Shown here one piece after another: positions 25,889 through 34,119 of a DNA stretch of 64,000 nucleotides. Origin of the DNA: Pyrinomonadaceae bacterium (GTDB lineage Bacteria; Acidobacteriota; Blastocatellia; Pyrinomonadales; Pyrinomonadaceae). The notes under the pieces were generated by a model that saw nothing but the letters and a program-made list of their open reading frames with translations, was not told where the DNA came from and did no database searches. Each line of letters begins with the position of its first letter. Positions within the stretch are counted from its first letter, which is position 1. Location of the stretch: the NCBI GenBank assembly GCA_026129865.1, contig JAHCHG010000001.1, positions 372,001 to 436,000 of the forward strand, given 5' to 3'. Both the position numbers and the translations under genes were made by a program.

Positions 25889-28555
25889 TTAGGCTTTTTT
25901 GAAATATTCGGCGGCTTCCTCTTTTTTTCCGTTCAGAGCGAGAACGTTGGCTTTAGTCCAATGATTCAAAGGATCAGCCGGATCAATTTGAATTGCCGTA
26001 TCGGCGGATTCAACGGCGGTTTCAAATTTTTTCACCTTTGCGAGCCAGCGGGCGAGCTCTCTGTGTGACCATGCATCGCGCGGATTTAACTTGATCAAAT
26101 TCCTCAAAACGGCGATTGACTCCGTGGTCTTCTCGTTCAGGAAACTTAATCGTAATTTTTGCAGCTTACGATTGAAGGGAAAGGTTCCGGTTACCTTTTT
26201 CAAATAGGTTTGTGCCGATTCGATCCCTTCGATATACGAGATCATCAATGCAACGTTCTCGTGAGCATCGGCAGCGATCGGTTCGGACTTAATTATTTCT
26301 TCCCAATAGCTCAAACTTTTCTTCAGGTTTCCCTGAAGCTGCTCAAGAAGGGCGGCTTTTCTCAGCCAATTGCCGTGCTGGGCATTGTCTTTCGCTTTTT
26401 CCAGCAGAACTTTCGCGTCGTTGATCTTGCCATAGCGTGCATTTGCCTCGGCGGCGAACAGTTTTAATTCACCGTCGTCCGGTCGCTTTTCCAGCGCGTC
26501 CGCCAGGATCTCGAACGATTCGAGCGTTCGACCGAGATCGTTCAACGCGTGAAAAAGGCTTTCCGCCGGCTTATTCGATTGTTTTCCAAATCGTTCGAAA
26601 CGGTCGCGCAAAAACAGCAGAGCGTCGTCCGTTTTCTTTAGGTGTCGTGCCGCAAGAAAATATGAATATGCAAATTGTTCATCTTTATCGTTTAGACACG
26701 CCGCCAATCGATATAGTTTTTCTGCATCTTCAAAATTCCTTTGCGACCATAGAATGTCAGCGATAAAACGGTAAGTTGCGCCATCCGTCGGAAGTTTCCG
26801 CGCGGTTCTATACAGCAGCTTCATTGCCCGCGAATGTTCGCCGGCGTCAAAACCGAGTTCGAAACCGAACATCTGCCAGATCAACGGATCGGAACTTTTT
26901 TGATTGGAAAAATCTTCCAGTATTTTTAGGCGTTCTTCGCGTGAGAGATGTTCATTTGTGATGCTCAAATATGTCAACTTAAAGTTAACGTCATCCGGAA
27001 ATTTTTCCCGTAATTGTTCCACCGTTTCCAAAAGGTCTAAGCTGTTTGCGTCATAGCTTGCCAAAGCCCACCGGGCGTAAAGAGTGATACGATCGTTGGG
27101 AAACGCGGCTTCCATTTCGTCCAGTATTTTCCGCGCTTCGCTGCGATTAAATTTTTCTAGTTCAGTTTCAACTCGAAACAGAAAGTCATACTGTTTGGAC
27201 TCTTTAAGGTTTAGATCGCTTAATAATTGAGCTTTATCCTTTGGAACGAGAGCCATAGCTCGCGGACCGCTCGAAACTTGATCCTCTAAAAGGCTTTCGA
27301 TATTGCATTCGATAATGTTCCTGAAAAACGGATCGCGAATTAGTATCGTTCCCCGTGCTCCGTCATATCCCACAACCGCCTGCAAATGCCCGTTCCCCGG
27401 TTGGACCGTCGCAAGCGTAAACGGAACCTTTCTATCGATCAGCTTTTCCGTGTCATCCCAGTTAAGTGAAAATTCCCGTGTTTCCCAATCGTTTTGTTCA
27501 GCCCACAGTCGCTCTTTGTGCGCGGGCGTCCCGTTATATGAAATTTTTTCCGCAACTTCCAAATGCTCGGCAGGTTTCCCCCAAAACCGGCTAACATTCG
27601 CCAGAGTTGCGGGCGCACAGGTCATCTGATGCTGGCGTATAAAACCGGATCTCAATAGCTTCTTTTCTCCATTGCCGTTCCGGCTTTTTAGATTTTCTCT
27701 TATCTTTTTATGAAAAGGACTGTTGATCTTTTCCATAAATTCGACCGAACTTTCCAGATCGCCGCAAAAATAAGCCGCATCGGACAAGCTCGAATAGACC
27801 CATTCATCGAGATCATTTTCATTAAACGGCGTAAGCTCAAGTATTTTTTTGAAGGAAGAATACGCATCTTCGTGCAGTTCAAGTTCGGTCTGAAGATCTC
27901 CTAACTGTTTGAATATCCAAATATTCTCCAGACGGCTTGCAGCATCCTTTAATACGTCGAGGGCGCGTTCGTCTTGTTCGAGAAGCGTTGAAATATGACA
28001 ATAAGATTGAATCGCCGGGCGATTCGAAGGGTCAAGTTCATATGCTTTTCTGCTCGTTTCAAGGGCTTCCTGATAACGATCCTGGAGCTCTAAACTGCGC
28101 GAACGAACGACCCAAACCCAGGGTTCGTCCGGCAAAATCTCAACCGCTTTCAGATGCCAGAGGCTGGCTTCCTTGAAGTCTCGCAATACCGAATAGATAT
28201 CCGCATGAAGCGAGAACCACCATGCAGTTGTCCGATCGTCTGCCTTGAAGGTCTCTTCGTTCGCTCGCAAAAACAGCAAGGCGGACAAGATTCCGCGCGT
28301 GGATAATATTTCAATTGCGCGGTAAAAGATCGCTTTTGCATTGGTTTTACCGCTGCGCCACGCCTTTTGTGAGAGACGCCTGCTCAGCTTCTCAGCGCCC
28401 AGGTTATACGCGATCGAAGCCGCCGTTAAGGTTTCTTCCGTTCCTTCCCAATTCTCCAGCGGTAAAATGGAGCGGGCGAAATTGTATGATTGGAGAAAAA
28501 GTCCTTGTTCGTTTAGATCTCGGACTTTATCGAGAAATGTACTTGTAATTTGCAT
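25889..28555 (-). CDS. TPR protein with embedded C39-like cysteine peptidase domain
   Basis: 888 residues. TPR-type repeats (about 1-290) are followed by a papain-like C39 domain (about 300-440): catalytic Cys313 in RQHQMTCAPATLA, His390 in GNGHLQAVVGYD and Asp in IRDPFF (near 408). More TPRs follow to the end. C39_2 domains act as cysteine proteases or bind leader peptides. Here it sits in the middle of a TPR solenoid with no ABC transporter and no signal peptide, so a cytosolic role such as substrate capture is more plausible than export. The C-terminal stop lies in the middle of a TPR unit (EYFKKA), directly before the in-frame 23561-25861 gene. Confidence 0.85.
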   Translation of the reverse strand: MQITSTFLDKVRDLNEQGLFLQSYNFARSILPLENWEGTEETLTAASIAYNLGAEKLSRRLSQKAWRSGKTNAKAIFYRAIEILSTRGILSALLFLRANEETFKADDRTTAWWFSLHADIYSVLRDFKEASLWHLKAVEILPDEPWVWVVRSRSLELQDRYQEALETSRKAYELDPSNRPAIQSYCHISTLLEQDERALDVLKDAASRLENIWIFKQLGDLQTELELHEDAYSSFKKILELTPFNENDLDEWVYSSLSDAAYFCGDLESSVEFMEKINSPFHKKIRENLKSRNGNGEKKLLRSGFIRQHQMTCAPATLANVSRFWGKPAEHLEVAEKISYNGTPAHKERLWAEQNDWETREFSLNWDDTEKLIDRKVPFTLATVQPGNGHLQAVVGYDGARGTILIRDPFFRNIIECNIESLLEDQVSSGPRAMALVPKDKAQLLSDLNLKESKQYDFLFRVETELEKFNRSEARKILDEMEAAFPNDRITLYARWALASYDANSLDLLETVEQLREKFPDDVNFKLTYLSITNEHLSREERLKILEDFSNQKSSDPLIWQMFGFELGFDAGEHSRAMKLLYRTARKLPTDGATYRFIADILWSQRNFEDAEKLYRLAACLNDKDEQFAYSYFLAARHLKKTDDALLFLRDRFERFGKQSNKPAESLFHALNDLGRTLESFEILADALEKRPDDGELKLFAAEANARYGKINDAKVLLEKAKDNAQHGNWLRKAALLEQLQGNLKKSLSYWEEIIKSEPIAADAHENVALMISYIEGIESAQTYLKKVTGTFPFNRKLQKLRLSFLNEKTTESIAVLRNLIKLNPRDAWSHRELARWLAKVKKFETAVESADTAIQIDPADPLNHWTKANVLALNGKKEEAAEYFKKA

Positions 28556-28588
28556 GCTGAACCGAGAGGCACTTGACTCGCGCCTTGA

Positions 28589-29161
28589 TTAAGGTTGAAT
28601 TATTACGGGCGTTCCAACGGGAATCACATTAAAAAGCTGCTGTATTTCTTCGTTTCGAAGCGCGATGCACCCGTCGGTCCAATCGGCGATTATGCCGCCG
28701 CCGTGAATGTAGATCTCGCCGCCGAGCTTCGTTTTTTGCAGCGGCATCTTTTTTTCGGATATCGCGTCAATAATTTGATCGTGTTCCTGCTGAGAGATCA
28801 AATTTTCCGCTAGCCCGCGTTTCGCATCTTCGATCGACGGATAGCTTACCCCAAGCGAAAGAAAAAACCGGCTCTGATCGTTTTTCGTGAAAATGTAAAA
28901 CTCGCCTTCCGGTGTTCGACCGTCGCCTTCGATATCCTTATCTCCTGTCGGAGAAAAGCCCAAAACGATCGAGTAGGTTTTTACATGTTCTTCGCCGTCA
29001 AAAACCAGTAATTCTCGCTGTGCTTTTTTAATTACAAGCCGCGGATTTTGCAGATCTGGGAGAGCACTATTTTCAAAAGGCATAACGAAAAAATGTCCCG
29101 AAACATAAAATGCGGTCAATAAAACAACAAAAATTATCAGCGATATGATCAATTTTTTCAT
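28589..29161 (-). CDS. L,D-transpeptidase (YkuD family)
   Basis: 190 residues with an N-terminal membrane anchor or signal (about 3-23). The YkuD catalytic pattern is present near the C-terminus: IYIHGGG...DWTDGCIALRN (His near 153, Cys near 165). L,D-transpeptidases form 3-3 cross-links in peptidoglycan or attach lipoproteins; some members have other roles. The domain begins near residue 42 (PRLVIKKAQRELLVFDGEE). Convergent and divergent neighbours are unrelated. Confidence 0.92.
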   Translation of the reverse strand: MKKLIISLIIFVVLLTAFYVSGHFFVMPFENSALPDLQNPRLVIKKAQRELLVFDGEEHVKTYSIVLGFSPTGDKDIEGDGRTPEGEFYIFTKNDQSRFFLSLGVSYPSIEDAKRGLAENLISQQEHDQIIDAISEKKMPLQKTKLGGEIYIHGGGIIADWTDGCIALRNEEIQQLFNVIPVGTPVIIQP

Positions 29162-29212
29162 TGAATCTTGAGTAGTGCGCTATTTGACCGGCTAAAGAGT
29201 GATCCTAATGTT

Positions 29213-29704
29213 TTAGTTCGAGCTAAAAGAACTTAGATGAGAAGTTTCAATTTCGATAGTTCGAGGCTCATCTCCGTCGCCTATTATTTTTACCCGAAAA
29301 ACCTTGTTCGGAAAAGAAAAATCTTTCAGACGCTCGGACCACTCGATGATAACGATCGCATTTTCTTCTTCCAGGATTTCGTCTAAACCAACGGCAGAAG
29401 CGACATCGGAATTTTCGTTTAGCCGCCAAAGATCTATGTGATAAACATTGAAATCATGACATTTATAAAGATTGACAAGCGTAAAACTCGGGCTCGTAAC
29501 TTCGTCCACATCGTAGTGTAGTGCTTGTAAAACGCCCTTCGTAAAAAGAGTTTTTCCCGCGCCGAGATCGCCTTCAAGCAAAACGACTTCGCCGCCTTTT
29601 AGATCTTCGCCAAATATTTCGGCGATCTCGAAGGTTTGATCAGGCGAATTGCTGATCATCTCTTTGAACGTTGAACTTTGAATTTTGAACTTTTGAGTTG
29701 TCAT
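29213..29704 (-). CDS. tsaE: tRNA threonylcarbamoyladenosine biosynthesis ATPase TsaE
   Basis: 163 residues. Walker A LEGDLGAGKTLFTKG (near 42-56), SPSFTLVNLY (near 76-85), YHIDLWRL (near 94-101) and IIEWSERL (near 123-130) match TsaE. It works with TsaB and TsaD in making t6A37 on ANN-decoding tRNAs. Its start overlaps the SnoaL-like gene's stop by 4 bp (ATGA), so the two are coupled. Confidence 0.96.
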   Translation of the reverse strand: MTTQKFKIQSSTFKEMISNSPDQTFEIAEIFGEDLKGGEVVLLEGDLGAGKTLFTKGVLQALHYDVDEVTSPSFTLVNLYKCHDFNVYHIDLWRLNENSDVASAVGLDEILEEENAIVIIEWSERLKDFSFPNKVFRVKIIGDGDEPRTIEIETSHLSSFSSN

Positions 29705-30102
29705 TTCAATCCGATCTGCGCGAACCAGCTTAACTTGTCCCAGTAGCCGCGCTGCAGAATTATCTTTTCGTTCTCGAACTGAAAAAATCCGCAGCCGCGA
29801 ATTTCGAAAGATTTTCCGGTCGGCTCATTGCCGTAAAATTCGCCCTTGAATGTACCGCCGCCGGTCCATTCCCACGCCGCCCGGTCGCCGTCCGACATTA
29901 TATTTTCAACTTTTGACCAGGCATCGGGAAACCCTCGGAAAAATTCCGCCGTGTCTCTTCTTATCTGTTCTTTGCCGATCGATGGCTCGCCCGCCGCGAT
30001 CTGAAAATTTACAGCATTCTCAGCATAACACTCGACTACTGCGACCAAATCTCTTGTTTGAAAAGCATCGATCCAATTTTGTAAAAGCTGTTTTGAATTC
30101 AT
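29701..30102 (-). CDS. SnoaL-like / NTF2-fold protein
   Basis: 133 residues from the ATG at 30102; ten further in-frame codons upstream are inside a REP sequence, so this start is preferred. The pattern LLQNWIDAFQTRDLVAVVECYAENAVNFQ followed by SIGKEQIRRDTAEFFRGFPDAWSKV, WEWTGGGTFKGEFYG and GFFQFENEKIILQRGYWDKL is a typical SnoaL/polyketide-cyclase-like cone fold. Substrate unknown. It overlaps tsaE. Confidence 0.82.
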   Translation of the reverse strand: MNSKQLLQNWIDAFQTRDLVAVVECYAENAVNFQIAAGEPSIGKEQIRRDTAEFFRGFPDAWSKVENIMSDGDRAAWEWTGGGTFKGEFYGNEPTGKSFEIRGCGFFQFENEKIILQRGYWDKLSWFAQIGLK

Positions 30103-30107
30103 AAACC

Positions 30108-30191
30108 GGAGCGCGGGCAGTCTGCCCGCCACAAAACCGAATTTAATAATATCAATCTTTCAATTACTCGCGGGCAGCCTGCCCGCGCTCC
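30108..30191. repeat. Inverted pair of REP-like palindromes between nnr and the SnoaL-like gene
   Basis: GGAGCGCGGGCAG...CTGCCCGCC at 30108-30130 and GCGGGCAGCCTGCCCGCGCTCC at 30170-30191 are each palindromic and inverted relative to each other, a BIME-like pair. The right copy encodes the C-terminal residues of Nnr (RGQAARE and the stop codon). This family differs from the RAYT-linked one at 2.3 kb. Confidence 0.85.
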
Positions 30192-31798
30192 ATTTGGCGA
30201 AATGCTTTGCCCAGACAGTCGCGAACATCCGAAGCGAGCATTGTCGGTTTACCGAATTTTTCCGCCGCGATGTCGCCTGCCAGACCCGAAACGTAAACCG
30301 CCGCGCAGACGGTTTCGAAAATTTCAGCTTTCATCTGCACGGCTTGGGCAATGAAACCTGTAATGATTCCCGTCAGCGTGTCGCCGTTTCCAGCCTTTCC
30401 GAGACCGGAATTCCCCGTCGGATTTATCACGACGCGCCCGTCGGGTGCGCAGGTTAAAACTCTCTCGCCTTTTAAGACCAAAATGACTTTGTGTTTTTCG
30501 GCAAAATCGCGCGCGACCTTTACGCGGTCTTTTAAGACTTCTTTGTCTTTCGTTCCGAGCAGTTTTAAAAATTCGCCTTCGTGCGGCGTTAAAATTAAAG
30601 GCAGTTCTTCGTTTCCTTCGAGATCAAACGGCGCGAGCGAATTCAGACCGTCGGCATCAATGACGAGCGGCGTTTTTCTCTCTTTGACAATTTTTCGCAC
30701 GAGTTTTCTCGTGCTTTCTTCCGACGAGGAAAGACCGCTGCCGATCGCCACCGCGTCAATACTGCTTTCGATAAATTCGTTGATCTCTTCAAAAGCGTTT
30801 TCCGAAACTGCGCCGTTTTCGGTTTCCGCCACGCCGCGTGTCATAACTTCCGGCAAAACGCGCGAAGCGATTGCCGTCTGCGACGATTCGGGCGCGGCAA
30901 TTGTTACAAGTCCGACTCCCGAAACGATCGCCGCATTTCCCGACAAAACCGCCGCGCCCGCGTAATTTTTCGAACCGGCGATCAGCAGCGCGTGCCCGCG
31001 TTTATTTTTGTAAGAATCGGAGGAAAATCTTGTGTTATATATCCAATCTATTGCATCTTGTTTTTCAGCAACGAAAAGTTTGGATTTTGAATTGGTAATC
31101 AAATCTATCGGTGAACCGATATTTACTACACGAACTTCTCCGTTATCATGACAAATCGGTGGTAATACATTAGCAATTTTGGGTGCGGTAAAAGTGATTG
31201 TTAAATCTGAATCCAAATTAAATCCAATCGGCTCTGCCGAGTCTGCATTTACGCCCGACGGTAAATCTATTGAAACTAATAAAGAACGGTGATTATCTAT
31301 CGTATAATCTCTCGCAATATCAATAAATGTAATGTAAAGCTCTTCAAGCGGACGATATAAACCCGTTCCGAATACCGCATCAACAATTACATCGAACTTC
31401 ATTTCAGATTTATAATATTTCCATACCTCAATAATGTCGTCTCTGAATTGAATTTCATGAAAATTTACAGGTCGCTGTTGATTCTGATTTTGAATAATTT
31501 CAAAATTAGTTCGCGCATCACCTTTTGTTTCTGCAACTTTTCCAAGCAATAAAACTTTGACTCTGGCTCCATGAACGGATAAAATTCGCGCCAGAGCCGC
31601 GCCGTCGCCGCCGTTGTTGCCTTTGCCGCAGAGGATGAGAAATGATTTTCCGTCGACGCTTCCGCCGAGTTTTTCTTTTATCACATTGGCGGCGGCGTGA
31701 GCGGCGTTTTCCATTAATAGAATTGACGGAATGCCGTATTTTTCCGTCGTCAGGCGGTCGACCTCGCGAATTTCTTCTGCCGAAAGTACTTTTTGCAT
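30164..31798 (-). CDS. nnr: Bifunctional NAD(P)H-hydrate epimerase / ADP-dependent dehydratase
   Basis: 544 residues from the ATG at 31798 (MQKVLSAEEIREVD, a typical start); the longer frame to 31834 crosses a terminator and is rejected. The N-terminal YjeF_N epimerase domain has CGKGNNGGDGAALAR near 55-70 and DAVFGTGLYR. The C-terminal ribokinase-like dehydratase has KRGHALLIAGSKNYAGAAVL near 258, and GNSGLGKAGNGDTLTG near 480-495. Together they repair hydrated NADH and NADPH. The stretch 31040-31500 is more A/T-rich than the rest. The last residues come from a REP sequence that has extended the reading frame. Confidence 0.95.
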   Translation of the reverse strand: MQKVLSAEEIREVDRLTTEKYGIPSILLMENAAHAAANVIKEKLGGSVDGKSFLILCGKGNNGGDGAALARILSVHGARVKVLLLGKVAETKGDARTNFEIIQNQNQQRPVNFHEIQFRDDIIEVWKYYKSEMKFDVIVDAVFGTGLYRPLEELYITFIDIARDYTIDNHRSLLVSIDLPSGVNADSAEPIGFNLDSDLTITFTAPKIANVLPPICHDNGEVRVVNIGSPIDLITNSKSKLFVAEKQDAIDWIYNTRFSSDSYKNKRGHALLIAGSKNYAGAAVLSGNAAIVSGVGLVTIAAPESSQTAIASRVLPEVMTRGVAETENGAVSENAFEEINEFIESSIDAVAIGSGLSSSEESTRKLVRKIVKERKTPLVIDADGLNSLAPFDLEGNEELPLILTPHEGEFLKLLGTKDKEVLKDRVKVARDFAEKHKVILVLKGERVLTCAPDGRVVINPTGNSGLGKAGNGDTLTGIITGFIAQAVQMKAEIFETVCAAVYVSGLAGDIAAEKFGKPTMLASDVRDCLGKAFRQMERGQAARE

Positions 31799-31810
31799 CG
31801 CTTTGAGAAT

Positions 31811-31847
31811 AAAAAAATAGCCGCATATCGTCAACGAAATGCGGCTA
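31811..31847 (-). terminator. Intrinsic terminator after tRNA-Arg
   Basis: TAGCCGCAT and ATGCGGCTA form a 9-bp stem; on the minus strand TTTTTTTATT follows. It lies between tRNA-Arg and nnr, supporting a separate start for nnr at 31798. Confidence 0.85.
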
Positions 31848-32009
31848 AAAGGATTGTGTAATCGGAGAATGTGAATAACGAAAAAGAGAAAAACGTTTAG
31901 TCGTTTGCCACTGTGCTTTGATTTCCTTATTTTCCGTTAATTTTAGAAAGACCTATTCAAATTACTATTCCAGATTATCAAGAAAGTTTTTAGATCTTTT
32001 TTGAGAATG

Positions 32010-32082
32010 CTCCCGGCAAGATTCGAACTTGCGACCTTTCACTTAGGAGGCGAACGCTCTATCCAACTGAGCTACGGGAGCT
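32010..32082 (-). tRNA. tRNA-Arg, anticodon CCT
   Basis: 73 nt folding to a standard cloverleaf on the minus strand: acceptor GCTCCCG/CGGGAGC, D-arm GCTC/GAGC, anticodon stem TTCGC/GTGAA with loop CTCCTAA (CCT at 34-36), variable AGGTC, T-arm GCAAG TTCGAAT CTTGC. It decodes AGG. CCA is not encoded in the gene. Confidence 0.97.
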
Positions 32083-32127
32083 TGCACCGAAATTCGAATC
32101 AGAATTTCCGGCAATTGACCTATCAAC

Positions 32128-32649
32128 TTACGAATCGTAACGGATCAAAGATTCGACCTCATAACCGTTTAATCGCTCTCTTCCGTTCAAAAAGTTTAAT
32201 TCCACGACGAAAAGCATCTTTGCGATCGTCCCGCCGACCTTTTCGACGAGATCCGCAACAGCACGCGCTGTTCCGCCGGTAGCCAGCAGATCGTCGACTA
32301 TCAAAACGCGATGCCCGTCGCCGACCGCGTCTTTATGCATTTCGACAGTGTCCTGACCGTATTCCAGATCGTACGAAACCGCAACCTTTTCCCAAGGAAG
32401 TTTGTTGGGCTTTCGAACCGGTACAAATCCGGCTCCGAGTTGATAAGCGACGGGAGTTCCGAATATGAACCCGCGCGATTCTATCCCGATAACGGTGTCG
32501 ATCTTCTCATCTTTCACAGCATCAACCAGTGCGTCGATGGTTTGTTTGAAACCGTCGCTGTCCTGCAAAAGCGTCGTTATATCATAAAAATTGATGCCGG
32601 GTTTCGGAAAATCAGGCACCTCGCGAATTATCTTTTTTAATTGATCCAT
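32128..32649 (-). CDS. apt: Adenine phosphoribosyltransferase
   Basis: 173 residues, normal length. Near the N-terminus [48 protein letters not shown] (near 57-88); and the PRPP loop [17 protein letters not shown] (near 117-133). It forms AMP from adenine and PRPP in purine salvage. Confidence 0.97.
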   Translation of the reverse strand: MDQLKKIIREVPDFPKPGINFYDITTLLQDSDGFKQTIDALVDAVKDEKIDTVIGIESRGFIFGTPVAYQLGAGFVPVRKPNKLPWEKVAVSYDLEYGQDTVEMHKDAVGDGHRVLIVDDLLATGGTARAVADLVEKVGGTIAKMLFVVELNFLNGRERLNGYEVESLIRYDS

Positions 32650-32690
32650 AAATTAACAGAATTTTTTAATTTTCTTCCTTTTTAGATTTC

Positions 32691-32969
32691 TTAGCGCTCG
32701 ATCAAAAATGCAGTGTACCCGCCGATCGGATCAACTACTAATTCTTCAATATCTTGAACTCTGGCATACGTCGGACCGGCGGAAAGATCTTTCAGAAATT
32801 CAATCACAGATCGTTCATCGCCTTCGAAATAGCTTTCCACGCGTCCATCTTTAAGATTCTTAACATATCCGACAACCTGATGCCGCGCTGCTGAGCGCTG
32901 CGTGAAAAACCGAAATCCGACGCCCTGGACAAGACCCGATATGTAAACTTTCCTGGCGATCTTCATCAT
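32691..32969 (-). CDS. acyP: Acylphosphatase
   Basis: 92 residues, standard size. GLVQGVGFRFFTQRSAARHQVVGYVKNLKDGRVE includes the catalytic Arg (GVGFR) and Asn (KNLKDG). Hydrolyses acyl phosphates. It is 2 bp from the HemQ-like gene upstream, so they are transcribed together. Confidence 0.97.
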   Translation of the reverse strand: MMKIARKVYISGLVQGVGFRFFTQRSAARHQVVGYVKNLKDGRVESYFEGDERSVIEFLKDLSAGPTYARVQDIEELVVDPIGGYTAFLIER

Positions 32970-32971
32970 TG

Positions 32972-33742
32972 TTATCCGACCGAATCAAGACATTCCATCA
33001 ATGTTTTCTGACGGCAGGTGTAAACCGGCATTCCGCGCAAGGTAAATTTGCTTGCAGGCGTTTCACGTAATTCTTCTGCCAAAGCCAGAAAATCTTTAGG
33101 TTCGTCCGTTTCAAACGACACAATAAATTCCTGATCGGAAAAGCCAAAAGCATGCGACAAATGGATCTTTATATTTTCAAACTTCTTCCCGACCATGAAG
33201 TTTTCTTCGACAAGTGCCTCGCGCTCTTCGCCCGATTGAACGTACCATTCGCTGCTTTTCGAACACGGATACACAAAGTGATACTTTTTCGCGCCGGCAA
33301 CAACGTGATAACGATCTTCCGTATCTTTCGCAGCCTCTGCCGGAATGAACATCATTCGTTTTGTGATCGACAGGTAATTATCGGTAGTTTCAAGAAAACT
33401 GCCCAAATTTGTCCGGTATAGCTGCGCTGTCATTTCCTGGATCAGATCGAGCGATGTGCTCACCCGCCAAAGCATAAGATCTGCTTTCGAATCAAAACCG
33501 ACAAGCGAATATGCGTAAAGCAGCATGTTGCCGGTAAATTTCTTATAAACGCTTTGAAATTCCGCTTTAAAAATCCGTTTTGTTTCCTGATTAAGCTTTC
33601 GCCAGTCCGGATGGACGCGCAAAAACATAAAATTCACAAATTGTTTCTCAATTGCGGGGAATTTCTCGAGATTCTTATTATCAGAAACTAGCCGAAGACC
33701 GCCCGCCTCGGTATTTGTTTTATCCAAATCAATCAACTCCAT
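32972..33742 (-). CDS. Chlorite dismutase-like heme protein (coproheme decarboxylase HemQ type)
   Basis: 256 residues. The Cld-fold pattern includes FVNFMFLRVHPDWRKL, AYSLVGFDSKADLMLWRVS, KKYHFVYPCSKSSEWYV near 155-172 and HLSHAFGFSDQEFIVSFETDEPKDFL near 205-230. HemQ/ChdC converts coproheme III to heme b in the coproporphyrin-dependent pathway; true chlorite dismutases have a distal Arg after the catalytic Gln. I could not assign that position, so HemQ versus Cld is left open, with HemQ favoured by the phylum. The downstream acylphosphatase is a common neighbour. Confidence 0.82.
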   Translation of the reverse strand: MELIDLDKTNTEAGGLRLVSDNKNLEKFPAIEKQFVNFMFLRVHPDWRKLNQETKRIFKAEFQSVYKKFTGNMLLYAYSLVGFDSKADLMLWRVSTSLDLIQEMTAQLYRTNLGSFLETTDNYLSITKRMMFIPAEAAKDTEDRYHVVAGAKKYHFVYPCSKSSEWYVQSGEEREALVEENFMVGKKFENIKIHLSHAFGFSDQEFIVSFETDEPKDFLALAEELRETPASKFTLRGMPVYTCRQKTLMECLDSVG

Positions 33743-34119
33743 TTAATAATTACTTAAGTGTATCCGTGCCGGGTAAGGGACTCGGTACGACCAAAAAGGC
33801 TCATTCGAAAAGGGGTCGGTCTAAATATTCTTTGCGAACGCGAAATGATCCAAGATCAGCCCACGCATATTTTGTCAAGTTTTTATCCAAAACCCAAATC
33901 ACCGATATATTTTGTTGTATTTGAAGAAATTAGAGTTATAATATGCCCACGATTAAATGAGTATTCTGCGCGGGTCGACCTCGTTGAGGTTGGATCGGCA
34001 GAAATCTATGGAAATGGGCTGACGGATTCCCTACGCTTTCGCACATTTCGCTGGGTCGAAGTCACGGTGCTTCTTTGAAGATCATCGTGTTCGATCATTT
34101 ACATTTGGAGGAGTTTATT
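33743..34119. other. 377-bp intergenic region with long leader of the CHRD gene
   Basis: No gene is convincing in this stretch. It includes two imperfect hairpins, CGTGCCG/CGGTACG (33768-33792) and GACCTC-GTT-GAGGTT (33978-33992). A GGAGGAG ribosome-binding site lies at 34108-34114, before the ATG at 34120. Nothing matches a riboswitch class I know. Confidence 0.5.

Noticed and set aside
31799-31834. Longer N-terminus for Nnr
   Set aside because: The upstream codons lie in a terminator hairpin that ends the tRNA-Arg transcript, and MQKVLSAEEIREVD at 31798 is the usual family start.
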